43,002 nucleotides of DNA from contig JANYKV010000089.1 of the NCBI GenBank assembly GCA_025358055.1, positions 1 through 43,002 of the forward strand, given 5' to 3'. Below are positions 15,700 through 23,705 of the stretch, in pieces. The notes below the pieces were generated by a model that searched no databases, was not told where the DNA came from, and saw only the letters and a program-made list of their open reading frames with translations. The position numbers were made by a program, and so were the translations under genes. How positions within the stretch are numbered: the stretch's first letter is position 1; each line of letters begins with the position of its first letter. This DNA is from Gemmatimonadota bacterium (GTDB lineage: Bacteria > Gemmatimonadota > Gemmatimonadetes > Gemmatimonadales > GWC2-71-9).

Positions 15700-18384
15700 T
15701 CAGTTGACCGGAATCCAGTAGCTCACTTTGATGGCCAGAAAGTTATCGCCCGGAGCCCGTACCGCGTCGGCCAGCGAGCCGAGGCCAACCAGGTCTCCAC
15801 CTCGGGTCCGGCCCGGACACTGGAGCGCAGTGGCCGCCGGGCAGAAGGTCGACCGATTCTGCTGCCACACGAGGAAGAGGGTGCTGCCGGGGTGCCACTC
15901 CCATCGGAGAACCACATTACTCCGAAGCGACAGCCGATTAAAATCGAGCCGAGGGATGGAGAACATTTGGCCGAGCCGGGTGTCGGAGACCTGAAAGGTA
16001 GTGTCGCTGGTCTGCGTGATTGTGGTGCCATCCGTGCCATAGCTTCGAAGCTGAAGGCTTCGCGGGGCGGCGAGTTCCCCGTGGTCGTAGTAGCGTCCGC
16101 TCGCTGCGAACGGCTCGGCGTAGAGCTCGAGTGTGAGCCCGGGGGAGAAGATATAGTTGAGACGCACTTGAGTGGAAAGGATGCTTTGGTCGATGTGGGC
16201 GAAGACATATCGGTTGTTGAAGGTCGCGGCCGGCCCCCCGCCGACCTGGGTGACGTATTGGCGCGGGTTGACCTGTCGCAGATAGGTCGGAGTCACCGAG
16301 ATCTCCAGCGCGGAGGCTGGTCGTAGGGTCAGCCCCCAATTCACCGTGTAGTTCCATCCCCCGAATTCCCCGAGTGATCCAGCCAAGCGGAAATTCCATG
16401 ACGTCGCCGTTGCGTAGTTGCTGCTCATGCCGATGTTGGCATCGACCTGGCGTCCGGTACCCATGAGCGGGCCGCCCCGTGTCTGGACATCGCTCACGGC
16501 GCGCGCGGCATATCCGGCGTTGAAGGCCAATCCCATAAAATTGTTCAGGGTGAACCGAGAGAACAGCCGAAGCAACGCGAGCTGGTTATCGCCATCAAAA
16601 TTCCAGTTCAGGTTGCCGAAAATGCCGACGGTCGATTGCCGAAACAGCCGGCTCGGCGTGGTTTGGCGGCGATTGAAATCGCCACTTAGGTCAATGTACC
16701 CGGTATGCTGGAGTCGGCCGGCGTCATTCGTTTCGTAGCCGGGCGACTTAATATCGAGCTCGTTGCCCCAAAGCCACAGGCCGGCATTCTTGTCGCCCCG
16801 CAGCCGGAACGTGTATCCCGCGAGCGAGGTTCGGTTGGGGTCGAGCCGAAGGTGAGGCGCATCGGGTCGTTGGAGATAATGCACCGCCGACTGTTGAAGC
16901 AGATTGATGGCGGCGGTATCGCCCGCGACATAACTGCCGCCGGCATGGCCGCTCAGTTCGTACTCGCCTTGCTTGAACCGGAGAATCCAGTCGGCGCCGC
17001 CCGAAATGGCGTCCCGGGTCAGCAGAGTCGGCAACGTCGAGTCATTGCCGAAGCTCCGGCGCACGTTGACGAGCGTGAGTCCGGCGATCGACGCGTCCCG
17101 GCCGAACTGCTGTTGGAGGCGTACGACGCCGAACGTCGTCAGCGGCTCGACCTTGGTGCGGCCGGTAGAATCAGGCAAATAGACGAACCGGGCGTACTCC
17201 GTTGCGGTAATCGCGCCGAGGGCGCCGATCGAGAGCCCTGATGAGAGCCGTCCGGTGAGTTTGGTCGCGGAGATGATTCTGGTGTTCCGTGGGGCGTCCA
17301 CGAAATCGCCGCTGGCCACTCCGTGGATTTCGCCACCGATCCGCCGGGTGTAGAAGAAATCCGGTACCGTCCCCTGCAGCAATTGGCTGCCTTCCGTGAA
17401 AAACGGGCGCCGTTCGGGAAAGAAAGTTTCGAAGGCAGTGAGGTTGACCACCGCGGGGTCGGCCTCGACCTGGCCAAAATCGGGATTCACCGTCGCGTCG
17501 AGGGTGAGGTTCGGGCCCAGCCCAACCTTGAGATCCGCCCCGGCGCGGGCATCGATTTCATGCCCATTGTCAAAGGGGTTCCGCGGCTCGCGTGAACCGG
17601 TAAAGGTGCCGTTGCTTGCGATGTAGGGCAAAACTTCAATGCGCCGGGACTTCGCAATCCCCTCGATGCCCTTCAGGATGCCAAAGCGAGAGGCAAACCC
17701 CGCAAGCGTTTTTGACACCACGACCCAGTACACGTCTTCGTTCCGTTCCGGCACCCAACGATTGATGTTAAGACCCCAGGTTTGCGCCGGGATGTCATTG
17801 AACCGGAGCTGCGAGAACGGGATCCTGAACTCGGCCGACCAGCCGAGGGAGTCGATCGAGGTCTTTCCTTCCCACACCGGATCGTAGCTGAAGTCCCGGG
17901 TGGAAATGTCTTCCGTATCCTTGGGGTGGTAGTAGTCCCGGCGGCTTCCGCTCGCCGTCAATGAGAAGCTGTAGGCGGTACGGTGATCGAAGTAGGGATC
18001 GAGGGAGATGACGATGTGCTCCGCGTTGCCATATTGGTCCCGTCGGGTCAGGGCGGTGGGTACCCTCCGCGGGTCTTTCGAGAACATTCGGGCCCCGATG
18101 TACAACGCGTGGTCGTCATACATGAACGCCACCATGGTACTATCGGTGGGCCGACCGAACTCCACCGGGTCCTTGAGGAGAAAATCGCCGATAAACACTG
18201 CCTTCCGCCAGGCCGGATCGTCGAGCCGGCCATCGATGGTGATGGTTTCGCCGGTGAGCCTCGTTGCGTGGGCGATTTTGCCCGGCGCGATGCTATCCTG
18301 GCCCTGTCCCTGGAGGGGCGCCGCCAATCCGAGTACGGTCCAGCAGAACGGAAGGGCACGCCAGAATGGCTGACAGCTCGGCAT
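15700..18384 (-). CDS. DUF5916 outer-membrane protein with CBM9-like N-terminal domain (copy 2)
   Basis: An 894-residue predicted outer-membrane protein. After the signal peptide (cleavage near LQGQGQ), residues about 30-240 form a CBM9-like domain (ITIDGRLDDPAW, YDDHALYIGARM, AYSFSLTASG, SAEFRIPFSQLRF). The remainder is a DUF5916 beta-barrel with alternating strands and an aromatic end at SYWIPVN. PDFGQVEADPAVVNLTAFE, then FFPERRPFF and FFYTRRIG, form the signature linker of the family. Function is unknown; suggested roles include transport or surface binding. ATG 18384 is chosen because it begins the signal peptide. An upstream start at 18480 gives an Arg-rich, unlikely extension. It is a tandem paralogue of the gene just upstream and shares motifs all along its length. 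Confidence 0.85.
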   Translation of the reverse strand: MPSCQPFWRALPFCWTVLGLAAPLQGQGQDSIAPGKIAHATRLTGETITIDGRLDDPAWRKAVFIGDFLLKDPVEFGRPTDSTMVAFMYDDHALYIGARMFSKDPRRVPTALTRRDQYGNAEHIVISLDPYFDHRTAYSFSLTASGSRRDYYHPKDTEDISTRDFSYDPVWEGKTSIDSLGWSAEFRIPFSQLRFNDIPAQTWGLNINRWVPERNEDVYWVVVSKTLAGFASRFGILKGIEGIAKSRRIEVLPYIASNGTFTGSREPRNPFDNGHEIDARAGADLKVGLGPNLTLDATVNPDFGQVEADPAVVNLTAFETFFPERRPFFTEGSQLLQGTVPDFFYTRRIGGEIHGVASGDFVDAPRNTRIISATKLTGRLSSGLSIGALGAITATEYARFVYLPDSTGRTKVEPLTTFGVVRLQQQFGRDASIAGLTLVNVRRSFGNDSTLPTLLTRDAISGGADWILRFKQGEYELSGHAGGSYVAGDTAAINLLQQSAVHYLQRPDAPHLRLDPNRTSLAGYTFRLRGDKNAGLWLWGNELDIKSPGYETNDAGRLQHTGYIDLSGDFNRRQTTPSRLFRQSTVGIFGNLNWNFDGDNQLALLRLFSRFTLNNFMGLAFNAGYAARAVSDVQTRGGPLMGTGRQVDANIGMSSNYATATSWNFRLAGSLGEFGGWNYTVNWGLTLRPASALEISVTPTYLRQVNPRQYVTQVGGGPAATFNNRYVFAHIDQSILSTQVRLNYIFSPGLTLELYAEPFAASGRYYDHGELAAPRSLQLRSYGTDGTTITQTSDTTFQVSDTRLGQMFSIPRLDFNRLSLRSNVVLRWEWHPGSTLFLVWQQNRSTFCPAATALQCPGRTRGGDLVGLGSLADAVRAPGDNFLAIKVSYWIPVN

Positions 18385-18427
18385 GGTGGGGCTCAATGGT
18401 AGAGAGATCTGACGCCGGCCTCGACAC

Positions 18428-18454
18428 CGACCGCAACGGGAACGTTGCGCGTCG
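18428..18454 (-). other. Intercistronic stem-loop between the two DUF5916 genes
   Basis: On the transcribed strand CGCAACG-TTCC-CGTTGCG forms a perfect seven-base-pair stem with a tetraloop, extended by four more pairs (CGAC/GTCG) past one bulged base. It lies in the 103-base gap between the paralogues. No T-tract follows, so it could be an mRNA processing or stability element or a partial terminator that lowers expression of the downstream copy. Confidence 0.45.
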
Positions 18455-18487
18455 ACATGCTGACGAACGGGCGGGGCCAAAAGTTCC

Positions 18488-21211
18488 TCAATTGACCGGA
18501 AGCCAGTAGCTGATCTTTAAGGCGAGGAAATTGTTCCCGGGTGCGCGAAGGGCGTCGCTCAGAGAAGCCGTGCGTACGGATGTTCCCGGAACCATTCCCG
18601 GGGAGCAGGGCGTCAAGTCAAGGTAGCTACAGAACCCCGACCGGTTTTGTTGCCACACGAGAAAAAGACTGCTGCCCCGGTTCCATTCCCAACGCAGTAC
18701 GAGATTGCTTCGGAACGAGAGGGTGTTGAAGTCATCGTCCGGCACCAGGAACGTGTCATGAGATCGGGCGTCGGAGCCCAGGTAGTAGCCCCCGGGAGCG
18801 CGGGTGATCGAAGTTCCGTCCGTCCCATAGGTTCGGAGGTTGCGGCTCCCGGCCGATTCGAGCTCCCCAATGCGGTCATAGCGTCCGCTCGCCGCAAACG
18901 GTTCGGCATACGCCTCGAGGGTGAGGACCGGTGAGAAGGCGTAGTTCACCCGAAACTGGGTCGAGAGGATGCTCTCGTGGATGAAACCGAACACATAGCG
19001 CCGGCCAAACGTTGCAACCCCGCTGGCATCCACTGTCAGATACTGGCGCGAGTTGAGGAGCCTCGTGTAACGGGGCTCGATCGACACCCCGAGCGACGCG
19101 GAAGGCCGAAACGAAGCGCCGACCGTGGCGGCCACTCGCCAGCCGCCAAACTCGTCGACGGAGCCGCTCAGCCGCGTGTGCCACTCATTGGCGCGAAGGA
19201 AATTGCTATTAAAGCTGGCGTCGATGCCTCCCGCCTGTCCGGTGCCCATGAGCGGCCCGCCCCGAGTGAGGGTGCTGCTCAGGGAGCGCGGGCTGAACCA
19301 CGGGTCAAGACTGACGAACGCGAAGTTGCGAAGCAGGGCGCGATTCGTCAGGGTGAACCGCGACTCGTTCCGAATTCCACCGAAGCTCCAGTTGGTGCGG
19401 CCGTTGACGCCCAACGTAAACCGGCGGAACAGCGGCCCAGGCACGTTCTCCCTGTAGGCAACGTTCCAGATGAGGTCGAGGTCGTCGGAATGCTGTAACC
19501 GACCCATGTCGTTGGTCTCGAACCCGGGGGATTCGGCGTCGAACATCACGCCGCCGAGCCAGTGTTGGCCTCCCTTTTTGTCCAGGCGAACAGTGGCTTT
19601 ATACCCGAACAGCTCGGTCCGAGTGGGATCGACGTGGACGTGGTGCACGTCCGGGCGCTGGAAGTAGTGGGCCTGGTCTTCCTGGAGCAGGTGGATCGCA
19701 GCGGTATCCCCGGCGACGTAGCTCCCGCCCACGTTGCCCCCAAACTCGAACTCGCCTTGTTTGAACCGAAGCACCCAATCCAAGCCGCCGGCCAAGGCCG
19801 CCCGGCTCAGCTGTGCCGCGACCGGTGACCCGGGGGCAAAGCTCCGGTGGACTCCAGCCATCGAGAAGCCCGCGGTTGAGTTCGACCCGGCGAACTGCTG
19901 CTCCAAGCGGAGGACGCCGTAGGCGCTCGCGGGTTCCGCCTCCGATCGGGCGATCGTTTTACTGAGGGAATCGTAGGCATTGGCGAACTCGCGCGCCGTC
20001 ACCGCGGTGAGCAACCCGATGGAGAGCCCTGACGCCAGCCGCCCGGTGACCTTGGCGGCGGAAATGATTTGGGTGTGCTGGGGGATCTCGGTAAAGTCGG
20101 CCACCGGCTCCCCATGCGGGCGCGCACCGATGCGACGCGAGTAGAAATAGTTGGGGACATTGCCGCGGAGGAGTTGAGCGCCCTCGGTGAAAAACGGTCG
20201 GCGTTCCTCAAAGAAGGTTTCGAATCCTGTCAGGTTCACCTCCGCCGGGTCTGCTTCGACCTGGCCGAAGTCGGGATTGATCGCAGCGTTCAGCGTCAGA
20301 TTGGGACCCAAACCCATCTTGAGATCTATCCCCAACCGATTGTCGATCTGGCTTGCATGGTCGAAAGGGTTTGCCGCAAATGGGGCCCCCGTGAAGGTTC
20401 CGTTGCTCGCGACGTACGGAAGTAGCTCAATTCGGTGGGAGGGTTGGATGCCTTGAATCCCTTCCAAGGTTCCCCAGTGCGAGATAAACGTCGCCTCGTT
20501 GCGCGGGACGACCACCCAATAGTCGCTCTCGTTGAGTTGCGGCCGAAACCGATTCACGTTGAGACCCCAAATTTGGTCCGAGCCCGTGTTAAATCGCAGC
20601 TGCGAGAACGGGATCCGCATTTCCGCCCACCATCCGGTCGAATCGAAGGTGACCTTCGCTTCCCAGACCGGATCAAACGTGTAGTCCCACGATTCGAAGT
20701 CCTGAGTGTCACGGGGACGATAGTAGTCGTTGCGGACACCTCCGGCGGTGACGCTGAAGCTGTAGGCCGTCCGGCGGTCGTGGTAGGAATCGAGCGACAC
20801 CGTAAACTCTTCGGAGTTAGCAAAACCATCGTGGCGCGTGACCCCACGCGGGATCGAACCAGGATCATGGCTCCAGAGATGCGCCCCTACATAAAGCGCC
20901 TTCTCGTCGAAGAGAAATGACACGTGAGTACTGTCGCTCGGAGTGCCGAATTCGATAGGCTCCCGGGCTTCGAAATCGGAGAGAATCGGCGCTTGTCGCC
21001 AGAGGCCTTCATTGAGACGGCCGTCGATCGTGATCGTTTCACCGGCCGGAATGCGGACCGCGTGTGCCCGCTTGCGCGCCGGATCGCGAAGGCCCGACTC
21101 CGCGACCCGGCCTCCCTGAGCCGTGAGCATCCGAGGGCAAAGGCACAGCCAAACAAAGGCGCCCAGGAGAACCGTGCGCTGGGCGCCTGACGATAATCTT
21201 CCGCAAGGCAT
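18488..21211 (-). CDS. DUF5916 outer-membrane protein with CBM9-like N-terminal domain (copy 1)
   Basis: A 907-residue paralogue of the adjacent DUF5916 gene. A signal peptide ends near MLTAQGG. The CBM9-like domain follows (ITIDGRLNEGLW, FDEKALYVGAHLW, AYSFSVTAGG, WAEMRIPFSQLRF), then the linker PDFGQVEADPAEVNLTGFE with EERRPFF and YSRRIG, and a long beta-barrel ending SYWLPVN. The two copies align from end to end with many identical blocks, so they arose by tandem duplication, but they differ enough to suggest separate ligands. Beta-barrel and signal peptide place it in the outer membrane. The role is unknown. The start codon overlaps a small hairpin and has no clear ribosome-binding site. 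It is 59 bases downstream of the DUF4097 gene. Confidence 0.86.
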   Translation of the reverse strand: MPCGRLSSGAQRTVLLGAFVWLCLCPRMLTAQGGRVAESGLRDPARKRAHAVRIPAGETITIDGRLNEGLWRQAPILSDFEAREPIEFGTPSDSTHVSFLFDEKALYVGAHLWSHDPGSIPRGVTRHDGFANSEEFTVSLDSYHDRRTAYSFSVTAGGVRNDYYRPRDTQDFESWDYTFDPVWEAKVTFDSTGWWAEMRIPFSQLRFNTGSDQIWGLNVNRFRPQLNESDYWVVVPRNEATFISHWGTLEGIQGIQPSHRIELLPYVASNGTFTGAPFAANPFDHASQIDNRLGIDLKMGLGPNLTLNAAINPDFGQVEADPAEVNLTGFETFFEERRPFFTEGAQLLRGNVPNYFYSRRIGARPHGEPVADFTEIPQHTQIISAAKVTGRLASGLSIGLLTAVTAREFANAYDSLSKTIARSEAEPASAYGVLRLEQQFAGSNSTAGFSMAGVHRSFAPGSPVAAQLSRAALAGGLDWVLRFKQGEFEFGGNVGGSYVAGDTAAIHLLQEDQAHYFQRPDVHHVHVDPTRTELFGYKATVRLDKKGGQHWLGGVMFDAESPGFETNDMGRLQHSDDLDLIWNVAYRENVPGPLFRRFTLGVNGRTNWSFGGIRNESRFTLTNRALLRNFAFVSLDPWFSPRSLSSTLTRGGPLMGTGQAGGIDASFNSNFLRANEWHTRLSGSVDEFGGWRVAATVGASFRPSASLGVSIEPRYTRLLNSRQYLTVDASGVATFGRRYVFGFIHESILSTQFRVNYAFSPVLTLEAYAEPFAASGRYDRIGELESAGSRNLRTYGTDGTSITRAPGGYYLGSDARSHDTFLVPDDDFNTLSFRSNLVLRWEWNRGSSLFLVWQQNRSGFCSYLDLTPCSPGMVPGTSVRTASLSDALRAPGNNFLALKISYWLPVN

Positions 21212-21228
21212 CCCGGAAAATACCGGGA
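21211..21228 (-). promoter_or_regulatory. Hairpin touching the start codon of DUF5916 copy 1
   Basis: On the transcribed strand TCCCGG-TATTTT-CCGGGA is a perfect six-base-pair stem whose last A is the first base of the ATG. The stem covers the place where a ribosome-binding site would lie, and no purine-rich site is visible. It may limit translation initiation. Confidence 0.35.
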
Positions 21229-21270
21229 GCGGACCGGAAATCGAAGGGACGTCTCAATTTTGCCCGGGTT

Positions 21271-22038
21271 CTAGGCGCGTCGCTTCAAGGTTACGCTTCC
21301 GTTCACGGTTTCGACTCGGAGACCTCGGCCGCCTTGGCCGATGGTGCCGTGCATCTTCCGGGGCCCAAATCGCCCCTGAATGGTGAGGGGAAAGTCCGTC
21401 GATATGCTGCCATTGACGGTGGATGCATCGAGCGACAGACTCGCTGTTTGGGGCAGCTCGATGGTGATGCCGCCGTTCACGGTGGAATAGTCGAGGTCTC
21501 CGCTCCAGTCGGTCTTGCCGATCTTGGCGTGAATGGAGCCGTTCACGGTGCTTGCCTCCCCCTGATCGGTGGTCTCGAGTGTCACGCTACCGTTGACCGT
21601 CGAAGCCTTGGCCTGAGCATCGAGGCCCACGGCCGAAAGATCGCCATTGACGGTGTGGCCGACGAAACGCACACCCGCCGGCACTCGGACGGTAAAATGC
21701 ACTTGCACATCATTGTTGCGGGTGTCGCTGTGCCCACCGCCCGGCTTGCATTCGTTGGTGCGGCCGCCCCGGGAGGGGTAGACCGCGCAGATCGTGACTC
21801 CGTCGGAATGTTCGACCACTCTGATTTCGACTTCATCAGGGTCACTCTTCCGACCTTTTTTGACCGCCGTCACCTCCGCCTCGCTGCCGCCTCCGGTCAC
21901 GTCGATCGAGCCGTTGATCCCAATGACCTCGAGGGACCGGCCGGAGGCGATGACGTGTTTCCAATGAAACTCCTTCTCCTGGTGGACCGAGGTCGTGGCC
22001 GTAAGGAGGCTCATGAGTACCGCGGTTACGACGATCAT
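21271..22038 (-). CDS. Secreted DUF4097-type repeat protein with seven NG-motif repeats
   Basis: A 255-residue exported protein with a short signal peptide (MIVVTAVLMSLLTATTSVHQ). The mature part is built from short beta-strand repeats carrying the motif x-V-N-G: INGSIDV, TVNGDLSAV, TVNGSVTLE, TVNGSIHAK, TVNGGITIE, TVNGSISTD and TVNGSVTLK. It should fold as a beta-helix or repeated sheet (DUF4097/putative adhesin family). A central loop holds two cysteines (ICAVY and NECKPGG). AAGGA about seven bases upstream and the signal peptide favour ATG 22038. An ATG at 22113 overlaps the upstream stop as ATGA, which would couple translation but adds 25 polar residues. Function is unknown; the location after sigma/anti-sigma genes suggests an envelope role. 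Confidence 0.78.
   Translation of the reverse strand: MIVVTAVLMSLLTATTSVHQEKEFHWKHVIASGRSLEVIGINGSIDVTGGGSEAEVTAVKKGRKSDPDEVEIRVVEHSDGVTICAVYPSRGGRTNECKPGGGHSDTRNNDVQVHFTVRVPAGVRFVGHTVNGDLSAVGLDAQAKASTVNGSVTLETTDQGEASTVNGSIHAKIGKTDWSGDLDYSTVNGGITIELPQTASLSLDASTVNGSISTDFPLTIQGRFGPRKMHGTIGQGGRGLRVETVNGSVTLKRRA
21295..21925 (-). repeat. DNA-level repeats encoding the VNG motifs
   Basis: Near-identical short sequences of the form CC(G/A)TT(C/G)ACGGT recur inside the gene at about 21298, 21410, 21473, 21539, 21591 and 21645, with a more diverged copy near 21911. They encode the T-V-N-G turns. Most of the copies are spaced about 50-65 bases apart, close to one protein repeat each. Confidence 0.55.
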
Positions 22039-22109
22039 ATCCGAATCCTTTCCGATGTTGGTTCTGGACGCGCCTCTGGCGCGTATCTTTAGAGTTTCGC
22101 GCCGGTCGG

Positions 22110-22994
22110 TCATTCGCGCCGACCTCGGGTGCTTCGTTTCAGACGGATTCCGCCCTGAAAGGATTCCAGGTCGAGGCTGGCCCCCCCTCCGCCACCAGCC
22201 CCGAGGTCAAAGGACAGTCGCTGACGCCCGCCTCGGTGGAGCGTTCCGCCTTCCAGCGTCACGGGAAACTCGGACTCAATGTCCCCTTGGAACGTTGAGA
22301 CGTTCACATGGGCGCTTGTTCCCACGGGGACCAGCACCGACACGCTGCCACTGTGGCTACTGAAGTGGTACCGCCCCGACACGACGAGCGTTCCGTCGTA
22401 GAGGATGGGGCCGTTGACCGAAGTGGCGCTCGCGCTGGTTGCGCGAACGTTTACCAGGCGAACCTCCCCATTCGAACTCTCGGCCACTACCTCGCCCTCA
22501 CTATCTGTGATCTCGACATCGCCATTCACCGATTTTGCATCGATCCGGCCGTTCGCGTTGCGCAGAACCACTCGACCGGAAATGGAACTCAGCTCGATGA
22601 GACCCGTGCCACCGGTCACCTCGATCGACCCATTCGTATTTTCTGCTTGAACCGATGCCCCCGCGCCGTCCAAGATGATGTTGCCGTTGATGACGGAAAC
22701 CGTGACGGGAATCCAGCGTGGCACGGCCAGCTCGAGGGGGCTGCTCTGGTGCTCATTATCCGGGCGAATGGTGAGCGTCGACCCGTTGCGACCCACGGAG
22801 ACGTTGCCCGTCGCCTTCAAGGGGCCTGGAAGGAGAATGGACTCTCGCTCTTGAAAGTGAATCGTGACCCGAGCGTTCGCGCTCGACACCACGAGGCGGG
22901 TGCCCCGGGTGACGGCAAGGATGATCGAATCGCTCTCCGCCGCTCTCCCAGGCGGGTTCACAACCATCAACGTCGCGAGCAGAAAGATCAGCAT
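22110..22994 (-). CDS. Secreted DUF4097-type beta-strand repeat protein
   Basis: A 294-residue exported protein. The signal peptide is short (MLIFLLATLMVVNPPGRAAE). The body again consists of beta-strand repeats with N-G turns: INGNIILDG, NTNGSIEVTG, ANGRIDAKS, VNGDVEITD, SNGEVRLVN and VNGPILYDG. A Gly-rich stretch (DLGAGGGGGASLDLE) precedes the C-terminus. AGAGGA eight bases upstream supports ATG 22994. It follows the anti-sigma region by 13 bases and overlaps the next DUF4097 frame by four bases, so the genes are almost surely cotranscribed. It is a diverged relative of its neighbour. Function unknown. Confidence 0.78.
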   Translation of the reverse strand: MLIFLLATLMVVNPPGRAAESDSIILAVTRGTRLVVSSANARVTIHFQERESILLPGPLKATGNVSVGRNGSTLTIRPDNEHQSSPLELAVPRWIPVTVSVINGNIILDGAGASVQAENTNGSIEVTGGTGLIELSSISGRVVLRNANGRIDAKSVNGDVEITDSEGEVVAESSNGEVRLVNVRATSASATSVNGPILYDGTLVVSGRYHFSSHSGSVSVLVPVGTSAHVNVSTFQGDIESEFPVTLEGGTLHRGGRQRLSFDLGAGGGGGASLDLESFQGGIRLKRSTRGRRE

Positions 22995-23007
22995 AGCATC
23001 CGTCCTC

Positions 23008-23517
23008 TCAGCTTGCCGAAGCGGTCAACTCAACCGCCTTCCGAAGCAACTGAAGCTTGCGGCGCATCGTTTCGGCCAAATGTTGGTCGAGGTAGTGGTT
23101 ACCGGGGTCGGCGAGCACCGCTCTCCGAGCGTCCGCAATCGCACGGTCGATGATCTGGAGATTCTCCGCGAGGACCCGCACGGTTACGGTGTCCAATCGA
23201 GTCCGTCCGGCGCGAAGGGCTTCCTCCAATTCGCTCACGGCGGCATCATGGGTCCGATCCACCGCGGAGGTCAGGGTAGCCGGGGGACGCGAGATCAGCC
23301 GGTCGGTTTCATCTTCCGTAGCAAGCTGCTGCAGGGGAGGGCGAGTGGCGAGCCATACGGCTCCCCCGGTGATCGCGGCGAGCAGGATGCCTGCCGCGAG
23401 AAGTTGCGGCATTGAGATGCTCAGTCGGCGCGACCGAGCCGGGTTGGCCTTGGGCGGTCTAGCGAGGACCGACGATGCGGGCGGCGATTCCAGGCCAGAG
23501 ATCGTTGGGAGGAACAT
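23008..23517 (-). pseudogene. Membrane and periplasmic half of the anti-sigma factor, in a shifted reading frame
   Basis: The frame encodes a basic stretch (PARSRRLSIS), a transmembrane helix (PQLLAAGILLAAITGGAVWLA) and a helical C-terminal domain ending DTMR-like as ETMRRKLQLLRKAVEL. From memory, related anti-sigma factors carry this C-terminal part in the same chain as the zinc finger. Here the zinc-finger frame stops at 23459 while this frame is open across the join. The first residues from ATG 23517 merely re-read the zinc-finger gene in another frame, and no ribosome-binding site precedes 23517 or the internal ATG at 23412. I read it as the second half of one gene broken by a single-base shift near 23460-23500. 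It might instead be a real assembly error or a programmed shift. Confidence 0.55.
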
Positions 23518-23680
23518 CCACGGGGAGCACCTTGGCCCGGCCGATCACCTGCCGGAGGCCCTCCAGCGAATCTCGGCAGCTGACACAGGCTTGGAGGTGG
23601 CGTTCGACCCGGGCCCGTTCCGCGGGCGACAGCTCCTCGTCGAGGTATTCGGACAAAAGTTCGGTAAATGCATCGGTCAT
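23459..23680 (-). CDS. Anti-sigma factor zinc-finger domain (ZAS type), apparently truncated
   Basis: A 73-residue product with the conserved H28-x3-C32-x2-C35 of zinc-binding anti-sigma domains (HLQACVSC), preceded by LSEYLDEELSPAER, typical of the family. It should bind and hold the ECF sigma factor encoded 25 bases upstream. The stop comes just after DLWPGIAARIVGPR, before any membrane segment. Family members normally continue into a transmembrane helix, which here lies in the next frame. AGGAG six bases before ATG 23680 makes the start secure. If the gene really is broken, the sigma factor would be held by a soluble domain only. Confidence 0.82.
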   Translation of the reverse strand: MTDAFTELLSEYLDEELSPAERARVERHLQACVSCRDSLEGLRQVIGRAKVLPVDVPPNDLWPGIAARIVGPR

Positions 23681-23705
23681 AGTTCGCTCCTGATCACAAG
23701 AACCT

